Source of the DNA: Demequina sediminis
Lineage (GTDB): Bacteria > Actinomycetota > Actinomycetes > Actinomycetales > Demequinaceae
NCBI RefSeq assembly: GCF_030296675.1
Contig: NZ_AP027736.1
Location: 1,364,001 to 1,428,000 of the forward strand
Length of the DNA: 64,000 nt
Direction: 5' to 3'
In this document: in pieces, positions 8,579-17,093 of the stretch
Layout: the number at the start of each line of letters is the position of its first letter
How positions within the stretch are numbered: the stretch's first letter is position 1
Program-made: the position numbers and the translations under genes
Notes under the pieces: generated by a model
What the model was told of the DNA's origin: nothing
What the model saw: the letters and a program-made list of their open reading frames with translations, nothing else
The model's database searches: none

Positions 8579-9936
8579 TCACTCGGCGGCGTCGCGCCTG
8601 TCGGGTGCCTCGGCACGCGCAATGACGGTGAGCTCGTCGAGGTTGCGATAGGCCTGATGAATGAGTGCCGTGGGGTGCACCACGAGCGGCTCGATCGCAC
8701 CACGCACGGCCGCGTGGGCGCTCGCGATCATCTCCCTGCGCAGCGCCGCGGCGCGCGCTCGCCGTCGCCACAGCGACCGGTGGGGCGCGACGGGCGGCCA
8801 CTCGACGTCGGACAGCGCCGCATCGATGCGCTCCGTGAGCTCGTCCGCCGGCGCGACGGCGTCCCCGATCACGATCCGCCAGGTGACGGGCAGCCCCTCG
8901 GACGCGGCATCCACCCAGTCGAGGCGTTCGCGCTCGACGACGTCGCGGCGCAGGGGCGTGGGCTCCGGCACTGTCGTGCCCCGGCCGGCGACCACCGCGG
9001 CGGCGGCCTCGGCACGCGCGTCGACGCCCGCGGCGGCGGTGAGCGCGGCGACCAGCTCCTGCACATCGGGCAGGACGGGGTCGGCGTCGCGCGCGAGCGC
9101 CCGCTCGAGCGTGCGCCCTGCCTCGACAAGGTCGGCCGCCACCGCATCGGCGGCCACGGACCGCGCCTGCACCGCGCCCTCGAGCTCCGCCCTCAGCACG
9201 TCGACGCCCTGGCCCGTGCGCGCGCTGAGCGGCATGACGGGAACATCGACCATGCCGTCCTCGGCGAGCAGCCGCTGGAGGTCGCGGGCCACGGCCCAAC
9301 CGTCCTCCGTCGTGAGCCTGTCGACGTGGTTGAGCACTACGAGCGACGGCTGGCCGTGATCCGAGGCCGCCCGCAGGTAGCCCGAGTGAATCGCGTGATC
9401 GGCGTACTTCTGCGGGTCCACCACCCACAGGAGCAGGTCGACCCTCGGGATGATCGTGTCGACAAGCTCGCGATTGTGGGGGTTGATCGAGTCGTGGTCG
9501 GGCAGGTCGAGCAGCACGAGCCCGGAGAGCTGCGGGTCCTCGGCGGCACCGGCGGCGCCCTCACGGCGCAGTCGCCGCTCGCGGCCCACCCCCAACCAGT
9601 CGAGCAGCGCGCCCGCATCGTCGGGCCCCCACACCGCGGCGCTCACCTGCGAGGTCGTGGGTCGCGCCACACCCGGCACCGCGAACGGCACGCCCACGAG
9701 CGCGTTGAACAGCGTCGACTTGCCCGACCCGGTCCCCCCGCGAGAGCGATCACGGTCCAGTCGATGCCGAGGCGCAGCCGCTCCTCGCAGCGGTCGACCG
9801 TCGCGTGAAGCTCGTCCCTGACCGCGAGGGGAATCGCCTCGCGGGCCCAGTGCAGCGAGGACCGCAGGCGATCGACCCTCGCGCGCAGCACCGCCGACTC
9901 GTCGCGCGGCGCAAGGTGGTCGAAGCTCACGCTCAC
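8579..9936 (-). CDS. GTPase, Era/dynamin-like, second of an overlapping pair (frameshifted)
   Basis: A predicted cytosolic or membrane-associated P-loop GTPase of 452 residues after repair. The G1 motif is GGTGSGKST and the threonine switch is RPTT. The G3 element is LLDLPDHDSI and the G4 element LNHVD, followed by about 250 mostly helical alanine-rich residues. The P-loop itself is broken by a run of six C at 9734-9739 where seven are needed. The GTG at 9936 overlaps the stop of the upstream GTPase (GTGA). The last part is helical and arginine-rich (SLWRRRARAAALRREM) without a clear transmembrane segment. Paired large GTPases of this kind recur in actinobacteria, and the function is not known to me. 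Confidence 0.78.
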
Positions 9937-11522
9937 ATGAGCCCCCTGAGCTCGGCGCGGCGCAAGCGGATCTTGGCCGAGGCATCGGGCATGAGCGACG
10001 GGATGTCGGTGGGACGCATCATGTCGAGTGCCTCGCGGTTGACGCAGTGACGGCGCGCGGCGGCGAGCTCGGCACGGGCCTCGTCGACCGCGGCGCCCAC
10101 GCCCTGCGAGGTGAGCACCATGAGCGCGGTGCGCGCGGGCTCGACGCCGAGCGCGGCGCTCGCGAGGGTCGTCGTGAGGCCCGGCTCGCCGACCATGCGC
10201 ACGCCCGTGTCCGCGCCGGGAAGCGCGAGGGCGATCTCCTCGCACCGGTGGAGCCATCGACGCGCCGCATCCGCGGCCTGCCGCTCGCGGGCCTGGCGCG
10301 CGTCGCGCGGGTCGCGACGCTCCGCGAGCCACGGCCCGACCCCGGTGCCCGCGCGCCGCAACGTCTCCTCCATCGCCTCCGAGACGGACGATGCCGCCGC
10401 CACCAGCCGGGATTCGACCGCCTCGAGAAGGTCGGCGTAGATCGCGAGCAGGACCGCGTCGCGCTGCTCGCGCGCGTGGCCGCGACGGTGCCACGCGGTC
10501 GAGCGCAGCCGGAACAGCGCGCCGCCGTCGCTGGTCGCCTGCGCCCAGCGGGTCGTGACCGCTCCGGTGGGGATGCCCTCCCACCACCGGTCGCCGCCCT
10601 CCTGTTCGACCTGCGCCGCGCATCGGCGCACCTCGGACCGCACGTCCTTCGCGGCCGCGGACTGGTCATCCATCGCCTCGGCGAGCGTCTCGAGCCACTC
10701 CTTGACGGACTCGGCCGCGCCGCGCAGCGTGCGCTCGACGATCGTGGTCGCCGAGGCCGCCGCGACCGAGTCGAGCCAGCGCCCCAGGCCGCCCACGACG
10801 TCGCGCGGCACGGTCGCCTGGCGCGTGGTGTCCTCGGGAATCACGAACAGCGGCAGCGACTCGAGGTGCTCCGAGGTCAGCCGGTCGACGAGTTCGCGCC
10901 TGACCTGCGCGGCGACGTCGACCGTCACGCGGTTGAGCACGACCGCGATCGACGCGCCACGGTCGGCCCCCTCGCGCAGCGCCTCCCACGGCACGGCATC
11001 GCCGTAGCGCGCCGCGGTCGTGACAAAGATCCACAGGTCGGCGGCCTCGAGCAGCAGGCGCGCGACCTCGCGATTCTCGCCGCGCACCGAGTCGAGGTCC
11101 GGCGAGTCGACCAACGCGAGGCCGCGCGGCACGGCCTCCGTGGCGATCACCTTCGCGCGCTTGGCGACGTCGGAGAGCACCTGTGTGTCGAGCGGGTGGT
11201 GGAAGAGATGAGGGATGCGCGTCGTGGGGCGCAGCACGCCGGACGGCGTCAGCTGCTCACCTACCAGGGCATTGACCACGGTCGACTTGCCCGCCCCGGT
11301 CGAGCCGGCGACCACGACGATCGCGGGAGAGGCCTCCTCGCGCACGCGCGGGATGAGGTGGTGATCCAGCTGGTCGAGGGTGCGCCGGATGGTCTCGCGC
11401 GCCTCCTCGACGCCGGGCGTCGGCAGGGGCAGCTCGACCCCCGCGACCACGCGTCGGGTATCGACCAGGGCGTCGAGGAGGTTGCCGGGGTACGACCACG
11501 TCTTGATCGGACGCATGCTCAT
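9933..11522 (-). CDS. GTPase, dynamin-like, first of an overlapping pair
   Basis: A 529-residue P-loop GTPase. G1 is VVAGSTGAGKSTVVNALVG (about residues 60-78), the switch threonine lies in LRPTTRIPH, G3 is LVDSPDLDSV and G4 is VVLNRVTVD. The remaining 330 residues are helical with two alanine-rich stretches and no obvious receptor domain. The protein resembles the tandem GTPases found next to each other in many Micrococcales genomes. It overlaps its partner by 4 nt, which suggests a heteromeric complex similar in logic to bacterial dynamin pairs; that is inference. The start chosen is ATG at 11522. A GTG at 11534 closer to AGGAG is an alternative. Confidence 0.78.
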   Translation of the reverse strand: MSMRPIKTWSYPGNLLDALVDTRRVVAGVELPLPTPGVEEARETIRRTLDQLDHHLIPRVREEASPAIVVVAGSTGAGKSTVVNALVGEQLTPSGVLRPTTRIPHLFHHPLDTQVLSDVAKRAKVIATEAVPRGLALVDSPDLDSVRGENREVARLLLEAADLWIFVTTAARYGDAVPWEALREGADRGASIAVVLNRVTVDVAAQVRRELVDRLTSEHLESLPLFVIPEDTTRQATVPRDVVGGLGRWLDSVAAASATTIVERTLRGAAESVKEWLETLAEAMDDQSAAAKDVRSEVRRCAAQVEQEGGDRWWEGIPTGAVTTRWAQATSDGGALFRLRSTAWHRRGHAREQRDAVLLAIYADLLEAVESRLVAAASSVSEAMEETLRRAGTGVGPWLAERRDPRDARQARERQAADAARRWLHRCEEIALALPGADTGVRMVGEPGLTTTLASAALGVEPARTALMVLTSQGVGAAVDEARAELAAARRHCVNREALDMMRPTDIPSLMPDASAKIRLRRAELRGLM

Positions 11523-11572
11523 GCGTCGACGCACCCTCTCCTGACCATGCCCCCAGGGTAGCGCGGGCCTAC

Positions 11573-12271
11573 TTACCAGGAGGCACGGGGAGAGGCGGGA
11601 GCGGTCTGGCGCTCCTGCTCCGGGGCACCCAAGCGCAGGCCCCTGATGAGCAGCGTCAGGGCGAGCGCAATCTCCCACGCGAAGATGGGGACGGCCGCCA
11701 GGCCGCGAAGCGTCGACGTGTCCGCCTGCCATCCGGCCAGCACCGCGACGTTGGACACCGTCACCAGCACCGCCCCCGCGACGCCGAGCACGGGGATCCA
11801 CGCCGGGATCGCGCGCAGCCTCCCGAGGGTCACGGCGAGGAGCACCGTGTGGACGCCGACCAGCAGCCCTGGCCCCACCGTGAAGGCCGCCGAGTACAGC
11901 TCGCGCAGGGCGAGGGCCGCGCCGGCGCCGTCGGCACCCGATCCGCGCAGCGCCACCACCCCCAGCACGGCGGCAGCGCCGACGAGGATCGTGGCGGCCT
12001 CCGCCGTGCGAAGCAGTGCATAGCCCGCGGATGCCGCGGGGGCGTGGCGGCGCAGCAGCGCGAGCAGTGTCGCGCCGGTCGCGACGACCGCGGCGGCGAG
12101 CACGACGTCGAGCAGGGCGCCCAGCACCTGGGCACCCGACCCGCCCTCGGCGGCCAGCCACGAGTCGTCGGTGAGGAGCGGGCCGTAGAGCAGCACGGCC
12201 CCCACGGAAGTCACGTGGGTGAAGAGGTACGACGCGCCGGCGATCGCGGCGAGACGGCGAGAACGGGTCAT
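11573..12271 (-). CDS. DUF4386-type integral membrane protein
   Basis: A 232-residue hydrophobic protein with about six transmembrane segments. The first begins AAIAGASYLFTHVTSVGAVL and the last is FAWEIALALTLLIRGLRLG. The pattern fits DUF4386, a family of unknown function often placed beside TetR or MarR regulators. The start ATG at 12271 was chosen because the upstream part of the open frame would run through the twin palindrome. It is divergent from the TetR gene, with the operator (12294-12344) between them, so it is probably the regulator's target. Transcription runs toward the GTPase pair, 51 bp away. Confidence 0.72.
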   Translation of the reverse strand: MTRSRRLAAIAGASYLFTHVTSVGAVLLYGPLLTDDSWLAAEGGSGAQVLGALLDVVLAAAVVATGATLLALLRRHAPAASAGYALLRTAEAATILVGAAAVLGVVALRGSGADGAGAALALRELYSAAFTVGPGLLVGVHTVLLAVTLGRLRAIPAWIPVLGVAGAVLVTVSNVAVLAGWQADTSTLRGLAAVPIFAWEIALALTLLIRGLRLGAPEQERQTAPASPRASW

Positions 12272-12293
12272 GCGGGGGCTCCAGTCCGTGCGA

Positions 12294-12344
12294 GGTGTAC
12301 GGCGTACACCTTCTGGGCCAACGCTAGGGTGTATGGCGTACACC
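12294..12344. promoter_or_regulatory. Twin palindromic operator between tetR and the DUF4386 gene
   Basis: Two 17-bp palindromes lie 34 bp apart centre to centre. The first, GGTGTACG-G-CGTACACC at 12294-12310, is perfect. The second, GGTGTATG-G-CGTACACC at 12328-12344, differs by one base. The spacing is close to three helical turns. The position between divergent genes, one encoding a TetR protein, makes this the likely autoregulatory operator. Confidence 0.85.
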
Positions 12345-12368
12345 GTCAAGAGTCACGCGGGAGGCACC

Positions 12369-13123
12369 ATGGGGGACGATGCTCGAGTCGCCCGCGGCGC
12401 ACGAGTGTCCGGCGGCGCGCGGCGGGCCACCCTGACGAGCGCCGTGGTGGTGAGGGAGGCGATTGCGCTCGCCGACGCGCACGGCCTCGACGCGCTCAGC
12501 ATGCGGTCGCTCGCCGACCGACTGGGCGTGGTGCCGATGGCGCTGTACAAGCACGTGCGTGACAAGGACGCCCTGCTCGATCGCATGGTGGACGCGATCC
12601 TGGCCGAGCTCCCCGCCGCCGCCCCCGCGGGATCACCCGTGCGGTGGCAGGACGCCGTTCGCGAGCGCATCCTCGGCACGCGCGCCGCGCTCCATCGTCA
12701 TCCGTGGGCGTGGCGCGCGCTCGAGACCAGGACCGCACCCAGCCCCGCGATGCTCGATCACCTCGAGTCCGTGATCACGATCCTGCGGGACGGCGGCCTC
12801 GACGCCTCCCTCACGCACCACGCGATGCACGCGCTCGGCAGCCGCGTGTGGGGCTTCACTCAGGAGCTCGCGCCCTCTCCCCTCCGCCCGCGGACCCCGC
12901 CGTGCGGACCGCGATGCTCGAAGCGATGGCGTCGCGCTGGCCGCGGGTGCTGGAATCCGCGATGGCGGCCAGGCACGACCCGGGCACCGCGGTGGGGCCG
13001 TCGTGCGACGACGATGCGGAGTTCGCCTTCGCGATCGACGTCCTGCTCGACGGCATCGCGCTCCGGCACGCCGCGGGCTGGACTCCGCCGCCCGCTGCGG
13101 GCCCCCGCCCTACCCCTGCGTGA
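12369..13123 (+). CDS. TetR family regulator with TetR_C-type C-terminal domain (frameshifted)
   Basis: A transcriptional repressor of 251 residues after repair. The helix-turn-helix spans about residues 25-70: VVVREAIALADAHGLDALSMRSLADRLGVVPMALYKHVRDK. The C-terminal domain (PVRWQDAVRERILGTRAAL, HAMHALGSRVWGF) resembles the TetR_C group that senses drug-like ligands. The ATG at 12369 was chosen because it follows GGGAGG and because an earlier ATG at 12333 lies inside the operator. The frame is lost at the C run 12879-12882; one more C gives LAPSPPPPADPAVRTAML and the normal end. It probably represses itself and the divergent membrane protein. Confidence 0.82.
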
Positions 13124-13129
13124 CGACTC

Positions 13130-13264
13130 AACCCCTGTCGCCGCCTCCCTCACGGAGCGGCTCATCGCCTGCGGCACCGAGGCCTGCTCCTCGACCCGCG
13201 TGATGAGCATGACGACCTCTCCGATCTGGCTCGAGGACTCGCCCAGCTTCGCCACCGTCGCGCG
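13130..13264 (-). pseudogene. Remnant of a methyl-accepting chemotaxis protein signalling domain
   Basis: On the minus strand about 45 residues match the chemoreceptor cytoplasmic hairpin. VAKLGESSSQIGEVVMLIT corresponds to the arm before the tip. RVEEQ then MSRSVREAATGVES corresponds to the returning arm. The highly conserved tip between them (the E-Q-T-N-L-L-A-L-N region) is missing, so the two arms were joined by an internal deletion. There is no start, sensor domain or linker. It fills the gap between the end of the TetR gene and the ABC permease. No other chemotaxis gene is visible in the window. Confidence 0.65.
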
Positions 13265-13308
13265 CGCGGCGCCGCTCTTGTGCCGTCCCCATCGGCCGCG
13301 CCGGCCTC

Positions 13309-15492
13309 CTACTCGAAGCGCGTCGTCTCCACCTCCGTCGCCTTGCGCACGAGCCCGAAGGAGCCGATCAGGGCGACGCCAGCGAGCGCGACAGCGCCCA
13401 GCATCGCGATCCAGTAGCGCGCGTCGGGCCACGAGACCGTGAGCCCGTTGCCGAGCGTCTCGATCATCACCCAGGCCACGAGGAAGCCCAGTCCCGCGGA
13501 GACGGCGAGGGTCGCGCCGAGCGGAACCGCCGCCTCGGTCGCGACGGTGGCGCGCAGCTGTGACACCGGCATACCCGACAGGCGCAGCAGCCCAAACGTG
13601 CGCCGCCTGTCGATCGCCGCGGCGACCGTCGACACCGTGAGCGACAGGGCCGAGATCCCGATCGCGATCGCCATGCCGATGTACGCCATGACGCTCAGTT
13701 CCTGCGTGACCTCGAGGGAACCGCTCGCCGCGAACTGCGCGCGAGAGGTGGGCGGCAGGCTCGACGGGTTGGCGAGCATGATCGCGGTGTGGGCACGCGC
13801 CATGGCGGCCTGCGATCCGTCTGTCACCGCGACGAGCAACGCCGGCTCGAGGCCGTCCTCCCTGGTGGTGGGCTCGGGAGCCGCGACGGCATCGGCATCG
13901 GTGAGCCCCGTGCCCGCCGCGATCATCTCGAGGGCGTCCACCAGCACCGCGGAAGCGTCGGGCACGTCCACGGCGCCGATGGCGCGCGCGTCCTCGGGCG
14001 ACAGCACCACCCGATTGTCGTCGGCCACGGCGGCGCGATGGCCCACGACGACCGTCTCCACGCCCGAGACCCGGGCGACCGCGCCCTGCACGGCCGCGGC
14101 ATCGGCCCCCTCATCCAGCCATGCGATGACGGCGCCGTCGTCGAGCGCGCCAGGCTCGGGGCCCGGCTCGCCGATGCGTTCGATCGCGCTCGCGGCTCCC
14201 GCGAAGGTGCTGACGATGAACACGGCGACCACCAGTCCGGACACGGCACGAAAGGTCGCTCGCGGATGGCGAGACAGGCGGCCGGCCGCCACGACGCCGG
14301 TCGCGGAACTCGTCGCCCTGCCGAACGCGGCGCTCACCACGCGGGTCAGCCAGGGACCCGCGAACACGATGCCGAGCGCGACCACGACGAATCCACCGAA
14401 CATGCCGACCATGACGAGCTCGGATCCGAGGACCCCGGCCTGCGCGCCGAGGGCCGAGAGCGCGTAGACCGCGAGGCCTGCCGCGAGCGGCACGGCACGC
14501 CACGCGCTTGCCTTCTTTTCCGCCCGCTCCCGCACCGCGCCCGGCGCACCCACGTCGTCGCGATACGTGCGCCACCATGCGGTCAGCGCGGCGAGCAGCG
14601 TCACCCCCGCGACCACGCCGATGGCGAGCGCGGGCGTGGGCGCAAGGTCCGCGGTGAAGGACGTCGCGCCGTTGATCGGGATGCGCGCCGCGAGCGGCCC
14701 CAGCCCCGCGGCGACCGCGAGTCCCGCGAGCGCGCCCAACCCGGCCGCGACGGCCATCTCCAGCGCGGACACCGCGGCAATGGCCCTGCGGCCCGCGCCG
14801 ATCAGGCGCACAGTCGCAAACCGGTCGCGCCGCTCGGCCGCACCCAGCTGCGACACGATCGACACCAGCAGGATGATCGGCACCAGAATCGACACGGCGC
14901 CGATCGCAAGGATGAACCGATACGTGAGCGAGGCCGCCCTGCCACCCGTCTGCGTGAACTCCTCTTGGAGCACCGCCGACGGGTCAGACGCGAGCACGTC
15001 CCACTCCGCCCCCGTGAGGGCGACCAGCTGGCTGGGACCCTGCAGCGTCGAGTCGGGTAGGAGGCCGATCAGCGTGCCATAGCGGTCGCTCCACTGGTCC
15101 GCGGGCACCGCCGCGAGACGCTCCGCGAGCGCGGGCGACGCGTAGAACTCGCCCGGCGCGGGTGGGGTGATGCCGCCGGGGAAGGCGACCTGCGTGTCGG
15201 GGGTCGACGCCACCGCCACGAGCGTCACGAAGTCGAGACCGTTGACATCCGTCGCGAATGTCGTGAGCACCGTGGAATCCGTGGGCGCAGGATCCTCGGG
15301 TCGGTCCGCGTCCCACGGCGTGGCCGGCGCGGCCCATGCGATGCGGTCGTCCCGCGCGGGCATGTGCGTGTAGGCACCCACGAGCACCAGCAGCATGCCC
15401 ACACCGAGCGCGACGCCCGCGCTGATCGCCGCGAGGCGGCGCACGGAGGACGCGGTGCCGAGCAGCAGCAAGCGCGCCGCGGCGGGCTTCAT
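13309..15492 (-). CDS. ABC transporter permease, FtsX/MacB-like
   Basis: A 727-residue permease with about ten membrane segments. The first is near residues 20-40. Two FtsX-type modules follow around 200-340 and 590-720, with a large extracytoplasmic domain after segment 1 and another between the modules (about residues 425-585). Landmarks are ERRDRFATVRLIGAGRRAIA and DRRRTFGLLRLSGMPVSQLR, the conserved cytoplasmic loops of the type VII superfamily. Such exporters move lipids, peptides or signals, or transmit force across the membrane. The substrate is unknown. ATG at 15492 overlaps the stop of the ATPase gene (ATGA); the PadR gene sits upstream in the same operon. Confidence 0.87.
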   Translation of the reverse strand: MKPAAARLLLLGTASSVRRLAAISAGVALGVGMLLVLVGAYTHMPARDDRIAWAAPATPWDADRPEDPAPTDSTVLTTFATDVNGLDFVTLVAVASTPDTQVAFPGGITPPAPGEFYASPALAERLAAVPADQWSDRYGTLIGLLPDSTLQGPSQLVALTGAEWDVLASDPSAVLQEEFTQTGGRAASLTYRFILAIGAVSILVPIILLVSIVSQLGAAERRDRFATVRLIGAGRRAIAAVSALEMAVAAGLGALAGLAVAAGLGPLAARIPINGATSFTADLAPTPALAIGVVAGVTLLAALTAWWRTYRDDVGAPGAVRERAEKKASAWRAVPLAAGLAVYALSALGAQAGVLGSELVMVGMFGGFVVVALGIVFAGPWLTRVVSAAFGRATSSATGVVAAGRLSRHPRATFRAVSGLVVAVFIVSTFAGAASAIERIGEPGPEPGALDDGAVIAWLDEGADAAAVQGAVARVSGVETVVVGHRAAVADDNRVVLSPEDARAIGAVDVPDASAVLVDALEMIAAGTGLTDADAVAAPEPTTREDGLEPALLVAVTDGSQAAMARAHTAIMLANPSSLPPTSRAQFAASGSLEVTQELSVMAYIGMAIAIGISALSLTVSTVAAAIDRRRTFGLLRLSGMPVSQLRATVATEAAVPLGATLAVSAGLGFLVAWVMIETLGNGLTVSWPDARYWIAMLGAVALAGVALIGSFGLVRKATEVETTRFE

Positions 15493-16190
15493 GACCGCCC
15501 CACGAGTGCCGAGCCCGAGAGCCGACCGTCGCGCACGATGACCTCACGGTCCGCATACGCGGCCGTGCGCGGGTCGTGGGTGATGAGGAGCACCGTGGTG
15601 CGCGCCTCCCGCACCACGTCGAGCATCGTCTCGAGCACGGACTCCGCCGCCACGGAGTCGAGCGATCCCGTGGGCTCGTCGGCGAACAGCACCGTGGGAC
15701 GGGTCGCGAGGGCGCGGGCGATCGCGACGCGCTGCGCCTGGCCTCCCGACATCTGGCCGGGGAACTTGTCTCCCTGATCGCCCAGGCCCAGCCGCTCGAG
15801 CCACGCGTAGGACTCGGCGCGTGCGGCCCGTCGGGAGGCGCCCCCCATGAGCAGGGGCAGCGCGACGTTGTCGACCGCGGTGAGGTCGGGCAGCAACTGC
15901 CCGAACTGGAACACGAAGCCGATCTCCTTGAGCCGCAACCGCGCCCTGGCGTCAGCATCGAGCCGACCGAGCTCCGTGCCGTTGATGGTCACGTCACCCG
16001 CATCGGGCGTGAGGACACCCGCGAGGCAGTGGATCAGGGTCGACTTCCCGGAGCCGGAGGGTCCCATGACGGCGACCACCTCGCCCCTGTCGATGTCGAG
16101 GTCGATGCCGCGCAGCGCCTCGGTGGGCCCGAAGCTCTTGCGCAGGCCGGTGGCCCTGATGAGGGGCGCGGTGGTGGCGAGGTCAGCCAT
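15489..16190 (-). CDS. ABC transporter ATP-binding protein, LolD/MacB type
   Basis: A 233-residue ATPase, partner of the downstream FtsX-type permease. Walker A is GPSGSGKST, the Q-loop follows in GFVFQFGQLLPDLTAVDN, the signature is MSGGQAQRV and Walker B is LFADEPTGSLDS. The PTGSLD variant after Walker B is characteristic of LolD/MacB ATPases. It overlaps the permease by 4 nt and the PadR gene by 8 nt, so all three should be one transcript under the padR palindrome. Confidence 0.93.
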   Translation of the reverse strand: MADLATTAPLIRATGLRKSFGPTEALRGIDLDIDRGEVVAVMGPSGSGKSTLIHCLAGVLTPDAGDVTINGTELGRLDADARARLRLKEIGFVFQFGQLLPDLTAVDNVALPLLMGGASRRAARAESYAWLERLGLGDQGDKFPGQMSGGQAQRVAIARALATRPTVLFADEPTGSLDSVAAESVLETMLDVVREARTTVLLITHDPRTAAYADREVIVRDGRLSGSALVGRS

Positions 16191-16710
16191 CAGCGGACAG
16201 CTCCTTCTTCATGTCGGTGAGGCGCGCGCTGGTCGCGTCGATCCAGCGGAGGTCGGCCTCGATCTGAAACAGCGCGTGGTCGATCGCGAGCCGCTCGAGG
16301 AGCGGCGCGGAGTGCTTGAGGGTGGTGAGCTCGCGCATGCGCGCCAGGTGGGCGGCGCGCTGCACGTCGAGCAGCTGGTCGGCGTTGTCATCGAGCATGA
16401 GCGCGAGCACCGTCTTGGCGAACAGGTTGGACGCGAGCGCGGGCGAGGGCACGTCGGGGGTGCGCAGCCAGTCCTCAAGATGGCGGCGACCCTCCGCCGT
16501 CACCTCGTAGCGCTTGCGCGCCGGCCCGGCCCCCGCCTCCTCGCCGAGGGCGACGATCAGCCCGTCCCTGATCATCCGCGCGAGCGCGGCGTAGATCTGC
16601 CCGAACGCGATGCGCCGCCCCGCGAAGACGCGGTCGTAGCGCTGCTTGAGGTCGTATCCGTAGGTCGGCCCCTCGGCGATGAGCCCCAACAGGGCGGGTG
16701 ACGTGTCCAT
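16183..16710 (-). CDS. PadR family transcriptional regulator
   Basis: A 175-residue PadR protein with an N-terminal winged helix (LLGLIAEGPTYGYDLKQRYD, then FGQIYAALARMIRDGLI) and a C-terminal helical dimerisation domain typical of the Vir_act_alpha_C group. These regulators repress transport or stress genes and release DNA on binding a ligand. The start ATG at 16710 lies only 7 bp from a palindrome (16718-16736) that should be its own operator. The gene leads the operon with the ABC ATPase and permease, an arrangement like LmrR-type control of exporters. Confidence 0.9.
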   Translation of the reverse strand: MDTSPALLGLIAEGPTYGYDLKQRYDRVFAGRRIAFGQIYAALARMIRDGLIVALGEEAGAGPARKRYEVTAEGRRHLEDWLRTPDVPSPALASNLFAKTVLALMLDDNADQLLDVQRAAHLARMRELTTLKHSAPLLERLAIDHALFQIEADLRWIDATSARLTDMKKELSADG

Positions 16711-16717
16711 GCCGCGA

Positions 16718-16736
16718 CTATACGCTCGGTGTATAG
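16718..16736. promoter_or_regulatory. Palindromic operator upstream of padR
   Basis: CTATAC and GTATAG are perfect inverted arms separated by 7 bases, ending 7 bp before the padR start codon. AT-rich arms in a GC-rich genome and the position over the presumed promoter point to autoregulation by PadR. Confidence 0.7.
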
Positions 16737-16820
16737 CACGCCGTCCATGGGGGGATCCCCTGATATTTCGCCCGTGAGGGACCGCCGCCACTACCCTGGT
16801 GTCCGCGGCCTTCGTCGCCG

Positions 16821-16896
<76 letters not shown>

Positions 16897-17093
16897 CCAC
16901 ACCCGCTCACCCGGGCCCTTCGGACCAGAGGGGTCCCTGATGCGCTCGGCTAGAGTGCGAGCGGGCGAACACCCCGGCAGCTCGGCGGTCTCGCGACCGC
17001 CTCTCGCCGGGCCGTTCGTTTGCCACGGCCCCCGCCCGTCGCCCCGTGCGGCTGGCCCCGACCGGTGCCCCCGGGCGCAGAAGTGGAAGAACC

